A program made the position numbers and the translations under genes. This document shows, one piece after another, positions 20,159-27,294 of a stretch of DNA of 64,000 nt (its first letter is position 1; every line of letters starts with the position of its first letter). The notes under the pieces were generated by a model. It had not been told where the DNA came from. It saw nothing but the letters and a program-made list of their open reading frames with translations, and ran no database searches. The DNA is from Streptomyces parvulus (lineage in GTDB: Bacteria; Actinomycetota; Actinomycetes; Streptomycetales; Streptomycetaceae), in contig NZ_BMRX01000004.1 of assembly GCF_014648855.1 (NCBI RefSeq), positions 124,001-188,000 of the forward strand. Direction: 5' to 3'.

Positions 20159-20728
20159 TTGGACACCCCGCCACTGCCCGCCCTCCTGGAGGAGAACCCG
20201 GTCGTCGCCAGCGTCAAGGACGCCGAGGGCCTGGAGGCCGTGCTGCGCTCCGACTGCCGCGTCGTCTTCCTGCTCTTCGGCACGGTCCTGGACCTGCCGG
20301 ACATCGTGGCCCGCCTCAAGGAGGACGGCCGCACCGTGCTGGTCAACGTCGACCTGCTGGAGGGCTTCGCCGGCAAGGAGATCGTCGTCCGGTACGTGAA
20401 GGAGAAGACGGCGGCGGACGGGGTCCTCAGCTCCAAGGGGTTCATGGTGCGCGCCGCCCGCGAGCTGGGCCTCTACGCGGTGCACCGCTTCTTCCTCATC
20501 GACTCGATGTCGTACCGGAAGCTCGCTCCGCAGGTGCGGTCCTCGCAGGCGGACTGCGTGGAGATCCTGCCCGGCTGCATGCCGCGGGTGATCTCCTGGG
20601 TGGTGGCCGACATCGACGTGCCGCTCATCGCGGGCGGCCTGGTCTGCGACCGGGACGACGTGTTCGCCGCGCTCAAGGCGGGCGCCGCCGCCATTGCCTC
20701 GTCGAATACGGACGTCTGGGAGATGTGA
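20159..20728 (+). CDS. GlpP-family transcription antiterminator (E. coli YgcP-like)
   Basis: 189 residues with the GlpP/YgcP alpha/beta-barrel fold: ENPVVASVKD, VFLLFGTVLDLPDIV, TVLVNVDLLEGFAGKE, GVLSSKGFMVRAARELG, EILPGCMPRVI and the C-terminal PLIAGGLVCDRDDVF. GlpP of Bacillus subtilis binds leader mRNA with glycerol-3-phosphate and prevents termination. The TTG start at 20159 has taggag six bases upstream. Immediately downstream are a promoter and a leader with competing hairpins before an MFS transporter gene, which is the expected target. The family is usual in Firmicutes and enterobacteria, so the setting is notable. Confidence 0.85.
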   Translation: MDTPPLPALLEENPVVASVKDAEGLEAVLRSDCRVVFLLFGTVLDLPDIVARLKEDGRTVLVNVDLLEGFAGKEIVVRYVKEKTAADGVLSSKGFMVRAARELGLYAVHRFFLIDSMSYRKLAPQVRSSQADCVEILPGCMPRVISWVVADIDVPLIAGGLVCDRDDVFAALKAGAAAIASSNTDVWEM

Positions 20729-20744
20729 CGCGGTCGGCGGACCC

Positions 20745-20774
20745 TTGACACCCGCCCGAACGTCATCCTAGGTT
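20745..20774 (+). promoter_or_regulatory. Vegetative (HrdB-type) promoter of the antitermination leader
   Basis: TTGACA (20745-20750), an 18-base spacer, then TAGGTT (20769-20774). The match to the sigma-70/HrdB consensus is strong, and transcription should begin near 20781. It starts 17 bases after the GlpP-family stop codon, so the downstream operon has its own strong promoter and control is exerted in the leader. Confidence 0.72.
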
Positions 20775-20780
20775 TGCCCT

Positions 20781-20807
20781 GCGGCCATCTGATCATCCGA
20801 TCGGCCG
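20781..20807 (+). promoter_or_regulatory. Dyad at the start of the leader RNA
   Basis: GCGGCC (20781-20786) and GGCCGC (20802-20807) are complementary, with further TGATCA/GATCG symmetry inside. It coincides with the predicted transcription start. It may be a 5' protective stem in the RNA or a DNA operator; I cannot decide which. Confidence 0.4.
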
Positions 20808-20823
20808 CCACAATCACATATCG

Positions 20824-20873
20824 GCTCCGGCCTCAGCGCCGGAGCAGTTACTAGAGACCAGAGAACAGTAACT
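20824..20873 (+). promoter_or_regulatory. Leader stem and antiterminator hairpin
   Basis: A perfect 8-base stem GCTCCGGC/GCCGGAGC (20824-20831 with 20838-20845) is followed at once by AGTTACT (20846-20852), which is complementary to AGTAACT (20867-20873). The second strand of that pairing is also the 5' arm of the intrinsic terminator, so the two structures exclude each other. The adjacent GlpP-family protein is the obvious candidate to stabilise the antiterminator form. Pairing was read directly from the sequence; protein binding is inferred. Confidence 0.72.
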
Positions 20874-20905
20874 CCTCGCCCGGCGAGAGTTGCTGTTCTT
20901 TTTTT
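20862..20905 (+). terminator. Intrinsic terminator within the leader
   Basis: The arms AGAACAGTAACT (20862-20873) and AGTTGCTGTTCT (20888-20899) pair over 12 bases with one G-U. An inner CTCG/CGAG stem extends the hairpin, and seven T follow (20899-20905). This is a textbook Rho-independent terminator, which is unusual upstream of a gene in a high-GC actinomycete. It lies about 34 bases before the MFS start codon. Confidence 0.82.
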
Positions 20906-20938
20906 GTTGCCCGCTTACGAACCACAATGAGGTGGACT

Positions 20939-22246
20939 GTGAACCGAGCGCGGAAATGGACGGGATTCCTGATCCTGTCGATGTCGTGCGGCATCATCTT
21001 CCAGGTCGCCTACATCCGCTTCGTCTTTCTCGGCCCCACCGCCGAGGCGCTGCACCTTTCGACGCAGGACTACGGCAACATCATCTCCGTGTTCGGCATC
21101 GTGGCGATCGTGATGTATTTCGCGGGAGGTTGGTTCGCCGACAAGTTCTCGCCGAAGGTCCTGGTCACACTGGGTCTGGCCGGGACCGGCGTCCTGGACC
21201 TGTACATCGCGCAGGCCCCCGGTTACACGGGGACGCTCGTCGCGCACGCCCTCATGGCCGTCATGGGCACCGGTCTCTACTGGCCGGCGCTGCTCAAGGC
21301 GATCGGAATGCTCGGCGACGCCTCGGAACAGGGCCGGCTCTTCGGTTTCCTGGAAGGCGCACGCGGTGTCACCTCCACGCTCGTGGGATTCGTCGGCACC
21401 GCGCTGGTGGCCACGGCCGTGACCCAGGCGGCCGGAGTCACCTGGCTCATCCGGCTCTACGGAATACTGGCCTTCGTCTTCGCCGCCCTCGTCTGGTTCT
21501 TCGTGGAGAGCGACAAGGAAAAACTGGCCGCGCTGGATTCCAGCACCGTCACGCTGAAGCAGTTGTGGCGGGCCGCCAGGAACAAATACACGTGGCTCAT
21601 CGGGCTCACCGTGATGATGATGTACTGCTTCTACACGACGCTCGGCTATTTCTCGCCGCTCCTGGAGCCCCGCTACGGCATCGCGGCGGGTCTGATCGGC
21701 GTCATCGGCGTGGTCCGCACGTACGTGTTCCAGTTCGCCGCCGGCCCCGCGGGCGGTGTGGTCGTCGACAAGGTCACCCGGTCGACGCCCCGCTTCCTGC
21801 GCTGGATGTTCGTGGGGTGTGCCGTTGCCGCCGCGCTGTTCCTGGTGCTGCCGCGCAGCACGGCCTTCGGCTGGGTCGCCGTGGCCCTCATGTTCCTGCT
21901 GTGCCTGTTCGTCTTCGCGAGCCGGGGGGTGTACTTCGCCACCGTCGGCGAGGTGGAGATCCCGGCCAACGAGCGCGGCGGCGTACTGGGCCTGGTCTCC
22001 GGCATCGCGTTCCTGCCGGACGCCTTCCTGCCGTCGCTCGCCGCCTGGTGGATCGGCGACCCCTCGGCCAGCCCGGCGGTGCCGGAGCGCGGCGGCGGCT
22101 ACACCACCATGTTCGTCTTCCTGCTGGCCGCGGCGCTGCTGGGCCTGCTGTTCACCACCCTCACCATCCGTATCCGCCGCAGGGAGCTGGCCGCGCGTGC
22201 GGCGGCTTCCGCGCCGGCCACCACCGAGCCCGCCCCCGCGCTCTGA
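20939..22246 (+). CDS. MFS transporter (E. coli YgcS-like), first gene of the antitermination-controlled operon
   Basis: 435 residues with 12 predicted membrane helices and MFS features: a helix 2-3 loop GGWFADKFSPK and a central loop after helix 6 (VESDKEKLAALD). GTG 20939 has gaggtg four bases upstream; the ATG at 20927 lies before that site and is less likely. It should import the substrate of the pathway, possibly a polyol, sugar acid or phosphorylated polyol. Expression must pass through the leader terminator. The SDR gene starts 14 bases downstream. Confidence 0.8.
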   Translation: MNRARKWTGFLILSMSCGIIFQVAYIRFVFLGPTAEALHLSTQDYGNIISVFGIVAIVMYFAGGWFADKFSPKVLVTLGLAGTGVLDLYIAQAPGYTGTLVAHALMAVMGTGLYWPALLKAIGMLGDASEQGRLFGFLEGARGVTSTLVGFVGTALVATAVTQAAGVTWLIRLYGILAFVFAALVWFFVESDKEKLAALDSSTVTLKQLWRAARNKYTWLIGLTVMMMYCFYTTLGYFSPLLEPRYGIAAGLIGVIGVVRTYVFQFAAGPAGGVVVDKVTRSTPRFLRWMFVGCAVAAALFLVLPRSTAFGWVAVALMFLLCLFVFASRGVYFATVGEVEIPANERGGVLGLVSGIAFLPDAFLPSLAAWWIGDPSASPAVPERGGGYTTMFVFLLAAALLGLLFTTLTIRIRRRELAARAAASAPATTEPAPAL

Positions 22247-22260
22247 GGAAGGTCATCACC

Positions 22261-23037
22261 ATGGACATCACCGAGTTCGACCGGGACTTCTTCTCCCTCG
22301 ACGGCCGCAGCGCCATCGTCACCGGCGGCAACACGGGCCTGGGCCGGGCGTTCTCCCTCGCCCTCGCCAAGGCGGGCGCCGACGTCTTCGTGCCCTCCGT
22401 CACCGAGGACGACGGCACCACCCGCAAGCTCATCGAGGCCGAGGGACGCCGCATGGAGTTCATGGCCGCGGACCTCACCGAACCGGGCGTGCCCCGGCGG
22501 ATCGTCGAGGGCTGCGCGGAGGCCTTCGGGTCGGTGGACATCGTGGTGAACTCGGCGGGCATCTGCAACATCGCGGACGTCGAGGAGTTCGGCCGCGCGC
22601 AGTGGGACCCCATGGTCGACATCAACCTCACGGCTCCGTTCGAGCTGAGCCACGAAGCGGTCCGGTTCATGATTCCGCAGCGTTCCGGGAAGATCATCAA
22701 CATCGCCTCGATGTTCTCCTTCCTGGGCGGCCAGTGGTCACCCGCCTACGCGGCCACCAAGCACGGCATCGTCGGCTTCACCAAGGCGTACTGCGACGAG
22801 CTGGCCCAGCACAACATCCAGGTCAACGCCATCGCGCCCGGCTACTTCGCCACGAAGATCACCGAGGCGACGCGGGCGGACCCGGAGACCAACCAGCGCG
22901 TCCTGGACCACATCCCGGCCGGCCGCTGGGGCGAGGTCGCGGACCTGATGGGCGCCACCGTCTTCCTCGCCTCCCGGGCGTCGGACTACGTCAACGGGCA
23001 CGTCCTCCCGGTGGACGGGGGCTACCTGGTCCGCTGA
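22261..23037 (+). CDS. Short-chain dehydrogenase/reductase (E. coli YgcW-like)
   Basis: 258 residues. The NAD(P) motif is TGGNTGLG (about 21-28), NSAG and INIASM follow, and the catalytic Tyr163 and Lys167 lie in YAATK. The C-terminal VNGHVLPVDGGY is typical of classical SDRs. It resembles gluconate 5-dehydrogenase/KduD-type enzymes that interconvert hydroxyl and keto groups on sugar acids or polyols. It is the second gene of the operon, 14 bases after the MFS gene, with gaggaag upstream of the ATG. The substrate is not identified. Confidence 0.85.
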   Translation: MDITEFDRDFFSLDGRSAIVTGGNTGLGRAFSLALAKAGADVFVPSVTEDDGTTRKLIEAEGRRMEFMAADLTEPGVPRRIVEGCAEAFGSVDIVVNSAGICNIADVEEFGRAQWDPMVDINLTAPFELSHEAVRFMIPQRSGKIINIASMFSFLGGQWSPAYAATKHGIVGFTKAYCDELAQHNIQVNAIAPGYFATKITEATRADPETNQRVLDHIPAGRWGEVADLMGATVFLASRASDYVNGHVLPVDGGYLVR

Positions 23038-23089
23038 TCCCCCACGCCGCACCCTCCCCCACGCACCGCACACCAAGAGGTAGATCACC

Positions 23090-24553
23090 ATGGCCCAGTC
23101 GCTCTCCAAGCTCACCCGCGAAGACATCGTCGCCCGCCTCACCGGCCTGCTCACCGCCGACCAGGTCGTCACCGACACCGAGGAGCTGAAGCTCGCGAGC
23201 GTCGACCGGTTCAAGAAGTACCAGTCGGTCCACGGCATCTTCGACGCCCCGCTCCCGGCCGCGATCGTCAACGCCCGTTCCACCGAGGACGTCTCGAAGG
23301 TCCTGGCCTTCGCCAACGACAACCGCATCAACGTGGTCGCGCGCACCGGCCGCACCGGCACCGAGGGCGGCCTCGAGACCGCGGTCGAGGACACCATCGT
23401 GCTGGACGGCTCCGGTCTGGACCGCATCCTCTCGGTCGACGCCGAGAACATGCAGGTGACCGTCGAGTGCGGGGTGCCGCTCCAGGTCCTCGAGGACAAG
23501 CTGCGCGAACAGGGGCTCACCACGGGCCACTCCCCGCAGTCCAAGCCGCTCGCGCAGTACGGCGGGCTCGTCTCGACCCGCTCCATCGGCCAGTTCTCCA
23601 CGCTGTACGGCGCGATCGAGGACATGGTGGTCGGCCTGGAGGCGGTCTTCCCCGACGGCTCGGTCACCCGCATCAAGAACGTCCCGCGCCGCGCGGCCGG
23701 CCCGGACATCCGGCACGTCGTCATCGGCAACGAGGGCGCGCTCTGCTACATCACCGAGGTGACCGTCAAGGTCTTCAAGTACCAGCCGGAGAACAACGAG
23801 TTCCACGGCTTCCTCGTCGACGACATGGCCACCGGCGTCAAGGCGATCCGCGAGGTCGTCACGAACGGGTTCAAGCCGTCGGTCGTCCGGGTCTACTCGC
23901 CCGAGGACGCCCGCCAGCACTTCTCGCACTTCTACCGGGGCAAGGTCGTCGTCGTCTTCGTGGCGGAGGGACCCAAGGGCCTCGTGCGCGCCACCAGCGA
24001 GGAGATCGTGCGGGTGCTGGACCAGTACCCGCACGAGAAGGTCGACCCGGGGCTGATCGAGGACTGGTTCGACAACCTCAACTGGGGCGTCGACAAGATC
24101 GAGGCCGAGAAGCAGGTCATGCTCGCCAAGGCCGAACTCGGCTACACCACCGAGGTCTCCGTCGACTGGTCGCGGACCGTCGAGCTGTACGAGAACGTGA
24201 TCCGCCGCATCCGCACCGAGTTCCCGGCCGCCGACGACCTGGTGATGCTGGGCGCCCACTCCTCGCACAGCTACCAGACGGGCACGAACCTGTACTTCGT
24301 CTACGACTACCGGATCGACTGCGAGCCGCGCGAGGAGATCGAGAAGTACCACATCCCGCTCAACGCGATCATCGTCGAGGAGGCGCTGAAGGTGGGCGGC
24401 TCCATGGTCCACCACCACGGCATCGGCAAGTACCGCGCCCCGTGGACCACGCAGGAGCACGGCAGCGCGTACCAGATCCTCGCCAAGCTCAAGGAGGCCT
24501 TCGACCCCAACGGGATCATGAACAAGGGCACCATCTTCCCGATGGACGCCTGA
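23090..24553 (+). CDS. FAD-linked oxidoreductase, AGPS-like (E. coli YgcU-like)
   Basis: 487 residues. An N-terminal PCMH-type FAD-binding domain (around RTGRTGTEGGLET and ECGVPLQVLEDKL) precedes an oxidase C-terminal domain. The SMVHHHGIGK motif (His at about 441-443) is shared with alkyl-dihydroxyacetone-phosphate synthase. Related enzymes oxidise D-2-hydroxy acids or polyol phosphates and pass electrons to an acceptor. The usual glycine-rich GGGTS stretch of the flavin site is replaced here by GRTGTEGG. It lies third in the operon between the SDR and the kinase. No electron-transfer flavoprotein genes are visible nearby. Confidence 0.82.
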   Translation: MAQSLSKLTREDIVARLTGLLTADQVVTDTEELKLASVDRFKKYQSVHGIFDAPLPAAIVNARSTEDVSKVLAFANDNRINVVARTGRTGTEGGLETAVEDTIVLDGSGLDRILSVDAENMQVTVECGVPLQVLEDKLREQGLTTGHSPQSKPLAQYGGLVSTRSIGQFSTLYGAIEDMVVGLEAVFPDGSVTRIKNVPRRAAGPDIRHVVIGNEGALCYITEVTVKVFKYQPENNEFHGFLVDDMATGVKAIREVVTNGFKPSVVRVYSPEDARQHFSHFYRGKVVVVFVAEGPKGLVRATSEEIVRVLDQYPHEKVDPGLIEDWFDNLNWGVDKIEAEKQVMLAKAELGYTTEVSVDWSRTVELYENVIRRIRTEFPAADDLVMLGAHSSHSYQTGTNLYFVYDYRIDCEPREEIEKYHIPLNAIIVEEALKVGGSMVHHHGIGKYRAPWTTQEHGSAYQILAKLKEAFDPNGIMNKGTIFPMDA

Positions 24554-24570
24554 GCCAGACTCCCAGCCGG

Positions 24571-24597
24571 CCCCGGCCGCCGTCACGACGGCCGGGG
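24571..24597 (+). terminator. GC-rich hairpin between oxidoreductase and kinase genes
   Basis: CCCCGGCCG (24571-24579) pairs with CGGCCGGGG (24589-24597), with a possible inner CGTC/GACG stem. There is no T tract, so it may be a partial terminator or an mRNA-stabilising stem that lowers kinase expression relative to the upstream genes. Confidence 0.4.
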
Positions 24598-24639
24598 TCC
24601 CGCTCCTTCCCCGACCCGCACGACCTCCCCGGAGTGGCC

Positions 24640-26079
24640 ATGTCCAGCGCCCGTCCCCGCTACCTCATCGGCATCGACAACGGCTCGCAGTCGTCGAAGG
24701 TGACCGTCTTCGGCACCGACGGCCGGGTCGTCAGCGAGGGCCGCGCCGCGCTGCGCCCCTACGACACCCCGCGGCCCGGCGTCGTGGAGCACCCGGACGA
24801 CGACCTGTGGACGTCGATCGGCGCCGCGAGCCGGGCCGCGCTCGCGGCGTTCGACGGGGACCCGGCGGACATCGTGGGGGTGGGCCTGTGCACGATCCGC
24901 TTCTGCCGGGCCGTGCTCAAGGCGGACGGCACGCTCGCCCAGCCCGTGATGAGCTGGATGGACGAGCGGGTGGGCCTGCCCTACCGGGAGACCGATCCCG
25001 AGGCCGCCCGCGTCACGACCAGCTCCGGGTACATCGGCCACCGGATGACGGGCGAGTTCCGCGACACGGCGGCCAACTACGCCGGAATGTGGCCGCTGGA
25101 CCCGGACACATGGCAGTGGAGCGACGACGACGCCAAGATCGCGAAGCTCGGTCTGCGGCGCGAACTCCTCTTCGACCTCGTGCTGCCCGGCGACGTCCTC
25201 GGCGAGGTCACCGAGGAGGCGGCCCGGCACACCGGCATCCCCGCCGGTCTCCCCGTGGTCGCCACGGCCAACGACAAGGCGGTCGAGGCCCTGGGGTGCG
25301 GGCTGCGCTCCCCCGACACGCTCCTCGTCTCGCTGGGCACCTATGTGGCCGGCATGGCGACCGGCCCGCGCAACGTCGCGGATCCGCGGGACTTCTGGGT
25401 CAACTACGCGGCCGAGCCGCACGCCTACCTCTACGAGTCCGGCGGTGTGCGACGCGGCATGTGGACCGTGTCCTGGTACCGCGACCTGCTCGGCGAGGAG
25501 GCGTTCGCGCGGGCGCGCGCGGCCGGTCTCGACGTGGAGGACTACCTGGGCGCCGAGGCGGCGAAGGTGCCGCCGGGGTCGGAGGGGCTGATGACCGTCC
25601 TCGACTGGCTCGCGCCGGGCGAGGCGCCCTTCCGCAAGGGCACGATGCTGGGCTTCGACGGACGCCACGGCCGCTTCCACGTCTACCGGTCCATCCTGGA
25701 GGCCCTCGCGATGACCGTCCACGAGACGACGGAGCGCATGGCATGGGAACTGGGCACGTCCCACCGCGAGGTCGTCGTCTCGGGCGGCGGGTCGCGCTCC
25801 GACCTGATGATGCGGATCCAGGCCGACGTGCACGGTCTGCCGGCCCGCCGTGCGGCGGCGTCCAGCGCCGCGGGCCTGGGAGCCGCGATCTGCGCGGCGG
25901 TGGGGGTCGGCGTGTACGCGGACTTCGAGGAGGCCGCGGCCCGGATGGTCCGCGCCGGTGAGGTCTTCCATCCGGACCCGGACAACCACGCCCTCTACCG
26001 CCGCCTCGAAGCGGTCCACCGTGACGTCCGCGAGCGCACCGACGCGCTCTACCGCCGTACGTACGACCTCTTCGGCTGA
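24640..26079 (+). CDS. FGGY-family carbohydrate kinase (E. coli YgcE-like)
   Basis: 479 residues. The N-terminal ATPase motif IGIDNGSQSSKVTVF and the adenosine motif VVVSGGGSRSDLMMRIQADV are clear, and the length is standard for the FGGY (glycerol/xylulose/ribulokinase) family. It should phosphorylate a polyol or ketose made or imported by the preceding enzymes. It lies 86 bases downstream of the oxidoreductase beyond a GC-rich hairpin, with ggag before the ATG. Its end is four bases from the convergent DUF3253 gene. Confidence 0.85.
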   Translation: MSSARPRYLIGIDNGSQSSKVTVFGTDGRVVSEGRAALRPYDTPRPGVVEHPDDDLWTSIGAASRAALAAFDGDPADIVGVGLCTIRFCRAVLKADGTLAQPVMSWMDERVGLPYRETDPEAARVTTSSGYIGHRMTGEFRDTAANYAGMWPLDPDTWQWSDDDAKIAKLGLRRELLFDLVLPGDVLGEVTEEAARHTGIPAGLPVVATANDKAVEALGCGLRSPDTLLVSLGTYVAGMATGPRNVADPRDFWVNYAAEPHAYLYESGGVRRGMWTVSWYRDLLGEEAFARARAAGLDVEDYLGAEAAKVPPGSEGLMTVLDWLAPGEAPFRKGTMLGFDGRHGRFHVYRSILEALAMTVHETTERMAWELGTSHREVVVSGGGSRSDLMMRIQADVHGLPARRAAASSAAGLGAAICAAVGVGVYADFEEAAARMVRAGEVFHPDPDNHALYRRLEAVHRDVRERTDALYRRTYDLFG

Positions 26080-26083
26080 GCCG

Positions 26084-26356
26084 TCAGCGGGCGCGGCCGA
26101 TGCGGACGGGGCCGCGTGCCGTGGCCGGGTCGACGGGCCGGCCGCGCTGGGTCACGGTGACCTCGCCGGCCTCGGCCAGGCGACCGGCCGCCCGGCGGGC
26201 CGGCTCCATGAGGTCCCGCCAGCCGTCGTCGTCCCCCTCGTGCGCCGCGCGCGCCGCGTCCGAGGGGCAGATCGTCGCGTCCGGACGCTGGCGCTCCAGG
26301 AGTTCCAGGATGGCTCGCTCCAGGCGCCGGACCGTCCGCTCCTCCTGGTCCGCCAC
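26084..26356 (-). CDS. DUF3253 protein
   Basis: 90 residues containing the small DUF3253 helical domain (ERAILELLERQRPDATICPSD, then GWRDLMEPARRAAGRLAEAG, then a short beta hairpin with VTVTQRGRPVDP). The fold suggests a winged helix, but the function is unknown. The GTG start at 26356 is chosen because the upstream frame lacks family features. It is convergent with the FGGY kinase gene and divergent from the GntR gene. Confidence 0.7.
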   Translation of the reverse strand: MADQEERTVRRLERAILELLERQRPDATICPSDAARAAHEGDDDGWRDLMEPARRAAGRLAEAGEVTVTQRGRPVDPATARGPVRIGRAR

Positions 26357-26458
26357 CCGGCCAGTATGGCGACCGGCGGCCCCTCGCGCCCGCCGGCGGG
26401 ATCCGGCGACCCCGGCGAACGTATCCTCGCTCCGACTACGAGGACGAGGACGGTGCAC

Positions 26459-27151
26459 GTGGCAGGCGGCACAGAGCAAGCGGGCCGGGCCCGGACGTCG
26501 CTGAGCGCGCTGGCCCGCGAGGCCGTGCGCGAGCGGATCGTGGACCGCCGGTACCCCATGGGGACGCGGCTGGTCGAACGGGAGGTCGCCGAGGAACTGC
26601 GGATGTCCCGGGTGCCGGTCCGCGAGGCGCTGCGCGCGCTGGTCGCCGAGGGGCTGCTGGAGCTGCTGCCGCACAGCGGCGTACGGGTGCGGCGGCTGGA
26701 GCGGGCCGACGTGCGGTACCTGTACGAGGTGTGGGAGCCCCTGGCCGTGCAGGCCTCGCGGCTCGCCGCCCGCCGGGTGGCGGCGGCGGACGGGCCGCCG
26801 CCGGAGCTGGAGGCGCTGCGCGCCGCACTGGCGCGGGCCGAGGAGGCCGCCGGGGCGGACGAGGGGGCGCTGGAGGTCGCGGCGCACACGGAGTTCCACG
26901 AGCGGATCGTCGCGCTCTGCGGCAACCCGCTGCTGGCCCGCACCATGGAGCAGCTCGGCTGGCAGTTGCAGCTCCTGTTCGGCATGCGCGCCGAGCCCGC
27001 GCACATGCGGGCCCAGCACGCCGACATCTTCCGGCACATCGCCGCGGGCGACGAGGAGCCCGCCGCCGCGAGCACCCTCCTGCACGTCCGGGACAGCCGT
27101 GCCGTGGCACTGCGATCACTCTTCGGCGACACCTCTTTGTATACCAAGTAA
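26459..27151 (+). CDS. GntR-family (FCD-type) transcriptional regulator
   Basis: 230 residues. The winged helix is of FadR subfamily type (AREAVRERIVDRRYPMGTRLVE, then MSRVPVREALRALVAEGLLEL), followed by a helical FCD effector domain with a conserved His (HTEFHERIVALCGNP). GTG 26459 is chosen because gagga lies eight bases upstream; GTG 26453 is too close. The last codons of the gene contain one of two TTGGTATACAAA-like operators, and the second lies before the two amidohydrolase genes. It therefore probably represses those genes. Confidence 0.87.
   Translation: MAGGTEQAGRARTSLSALAREAVRERIVDRRYPMGTRLVEREVAEELRMSRVPVREALRALVAEGLLELLPHSGVRVRRLERADVRYLYEVWEPLAVQASRLAARRVAAADGPPPELEALRAALARAEEAAGADEGALEVAAHTEFHERIVALCGNPLLARTMEQLGWQLQLLFGMRAEPAHMRAQHADIFRHIAAGDEEPAAASTLLHVRDSRAVALRSLFGDTSLYTK
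27136..27147. promoter_or_regulatory. GntR operator, site 1
   Basis: TTTGTATACCAA, nearly palindromic and within the last four codons of the GntR gene. It is the inverted counterpart of site 2, 85 bases downstream. FadR/FCD-type regulators commonly bind such GTATAC-centred sites. Confidence 0.6.
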
Positions 27152-27220
27152 CTTCACATGTGCAGCCCTGGTGCGGATGCGCAGGGAAAGAACCGCATAC
27201 CCTTGCCCCGCGCCCGTCAG

Positions 27221-27232
27221 TTGGTATACAAA
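27221..27232. promoter_or_regulatory. GntR operator, site 2
   Basis: TTGGTATACAAA, the exact reverse complement of TTTGTATACCAA at site 1. The centres are 85 bases apart, close to eight helical turns. It lies 63 bases before the first amidohydrolase start codon, in the expected promoter region. Confidence 0.6.
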
Positions 27233-27294
27233 CTGGCGGGCCGGGTAGATCTTCCCCTGCCTCGGCTCCCCCCTCCCCCACCAGGAGCCCAGCC

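Noticed and set aside
17082..20174. Single 1030-codon minus-strand protein fusing the amidohydrolase to upstream sequence
   Set aside because: Only the last 468 codons are amidohydrolase. The upstream part is out of frame with the NCS2 permease and lacks protein features, and ATG 18488 makes a standard ATGA overlap.
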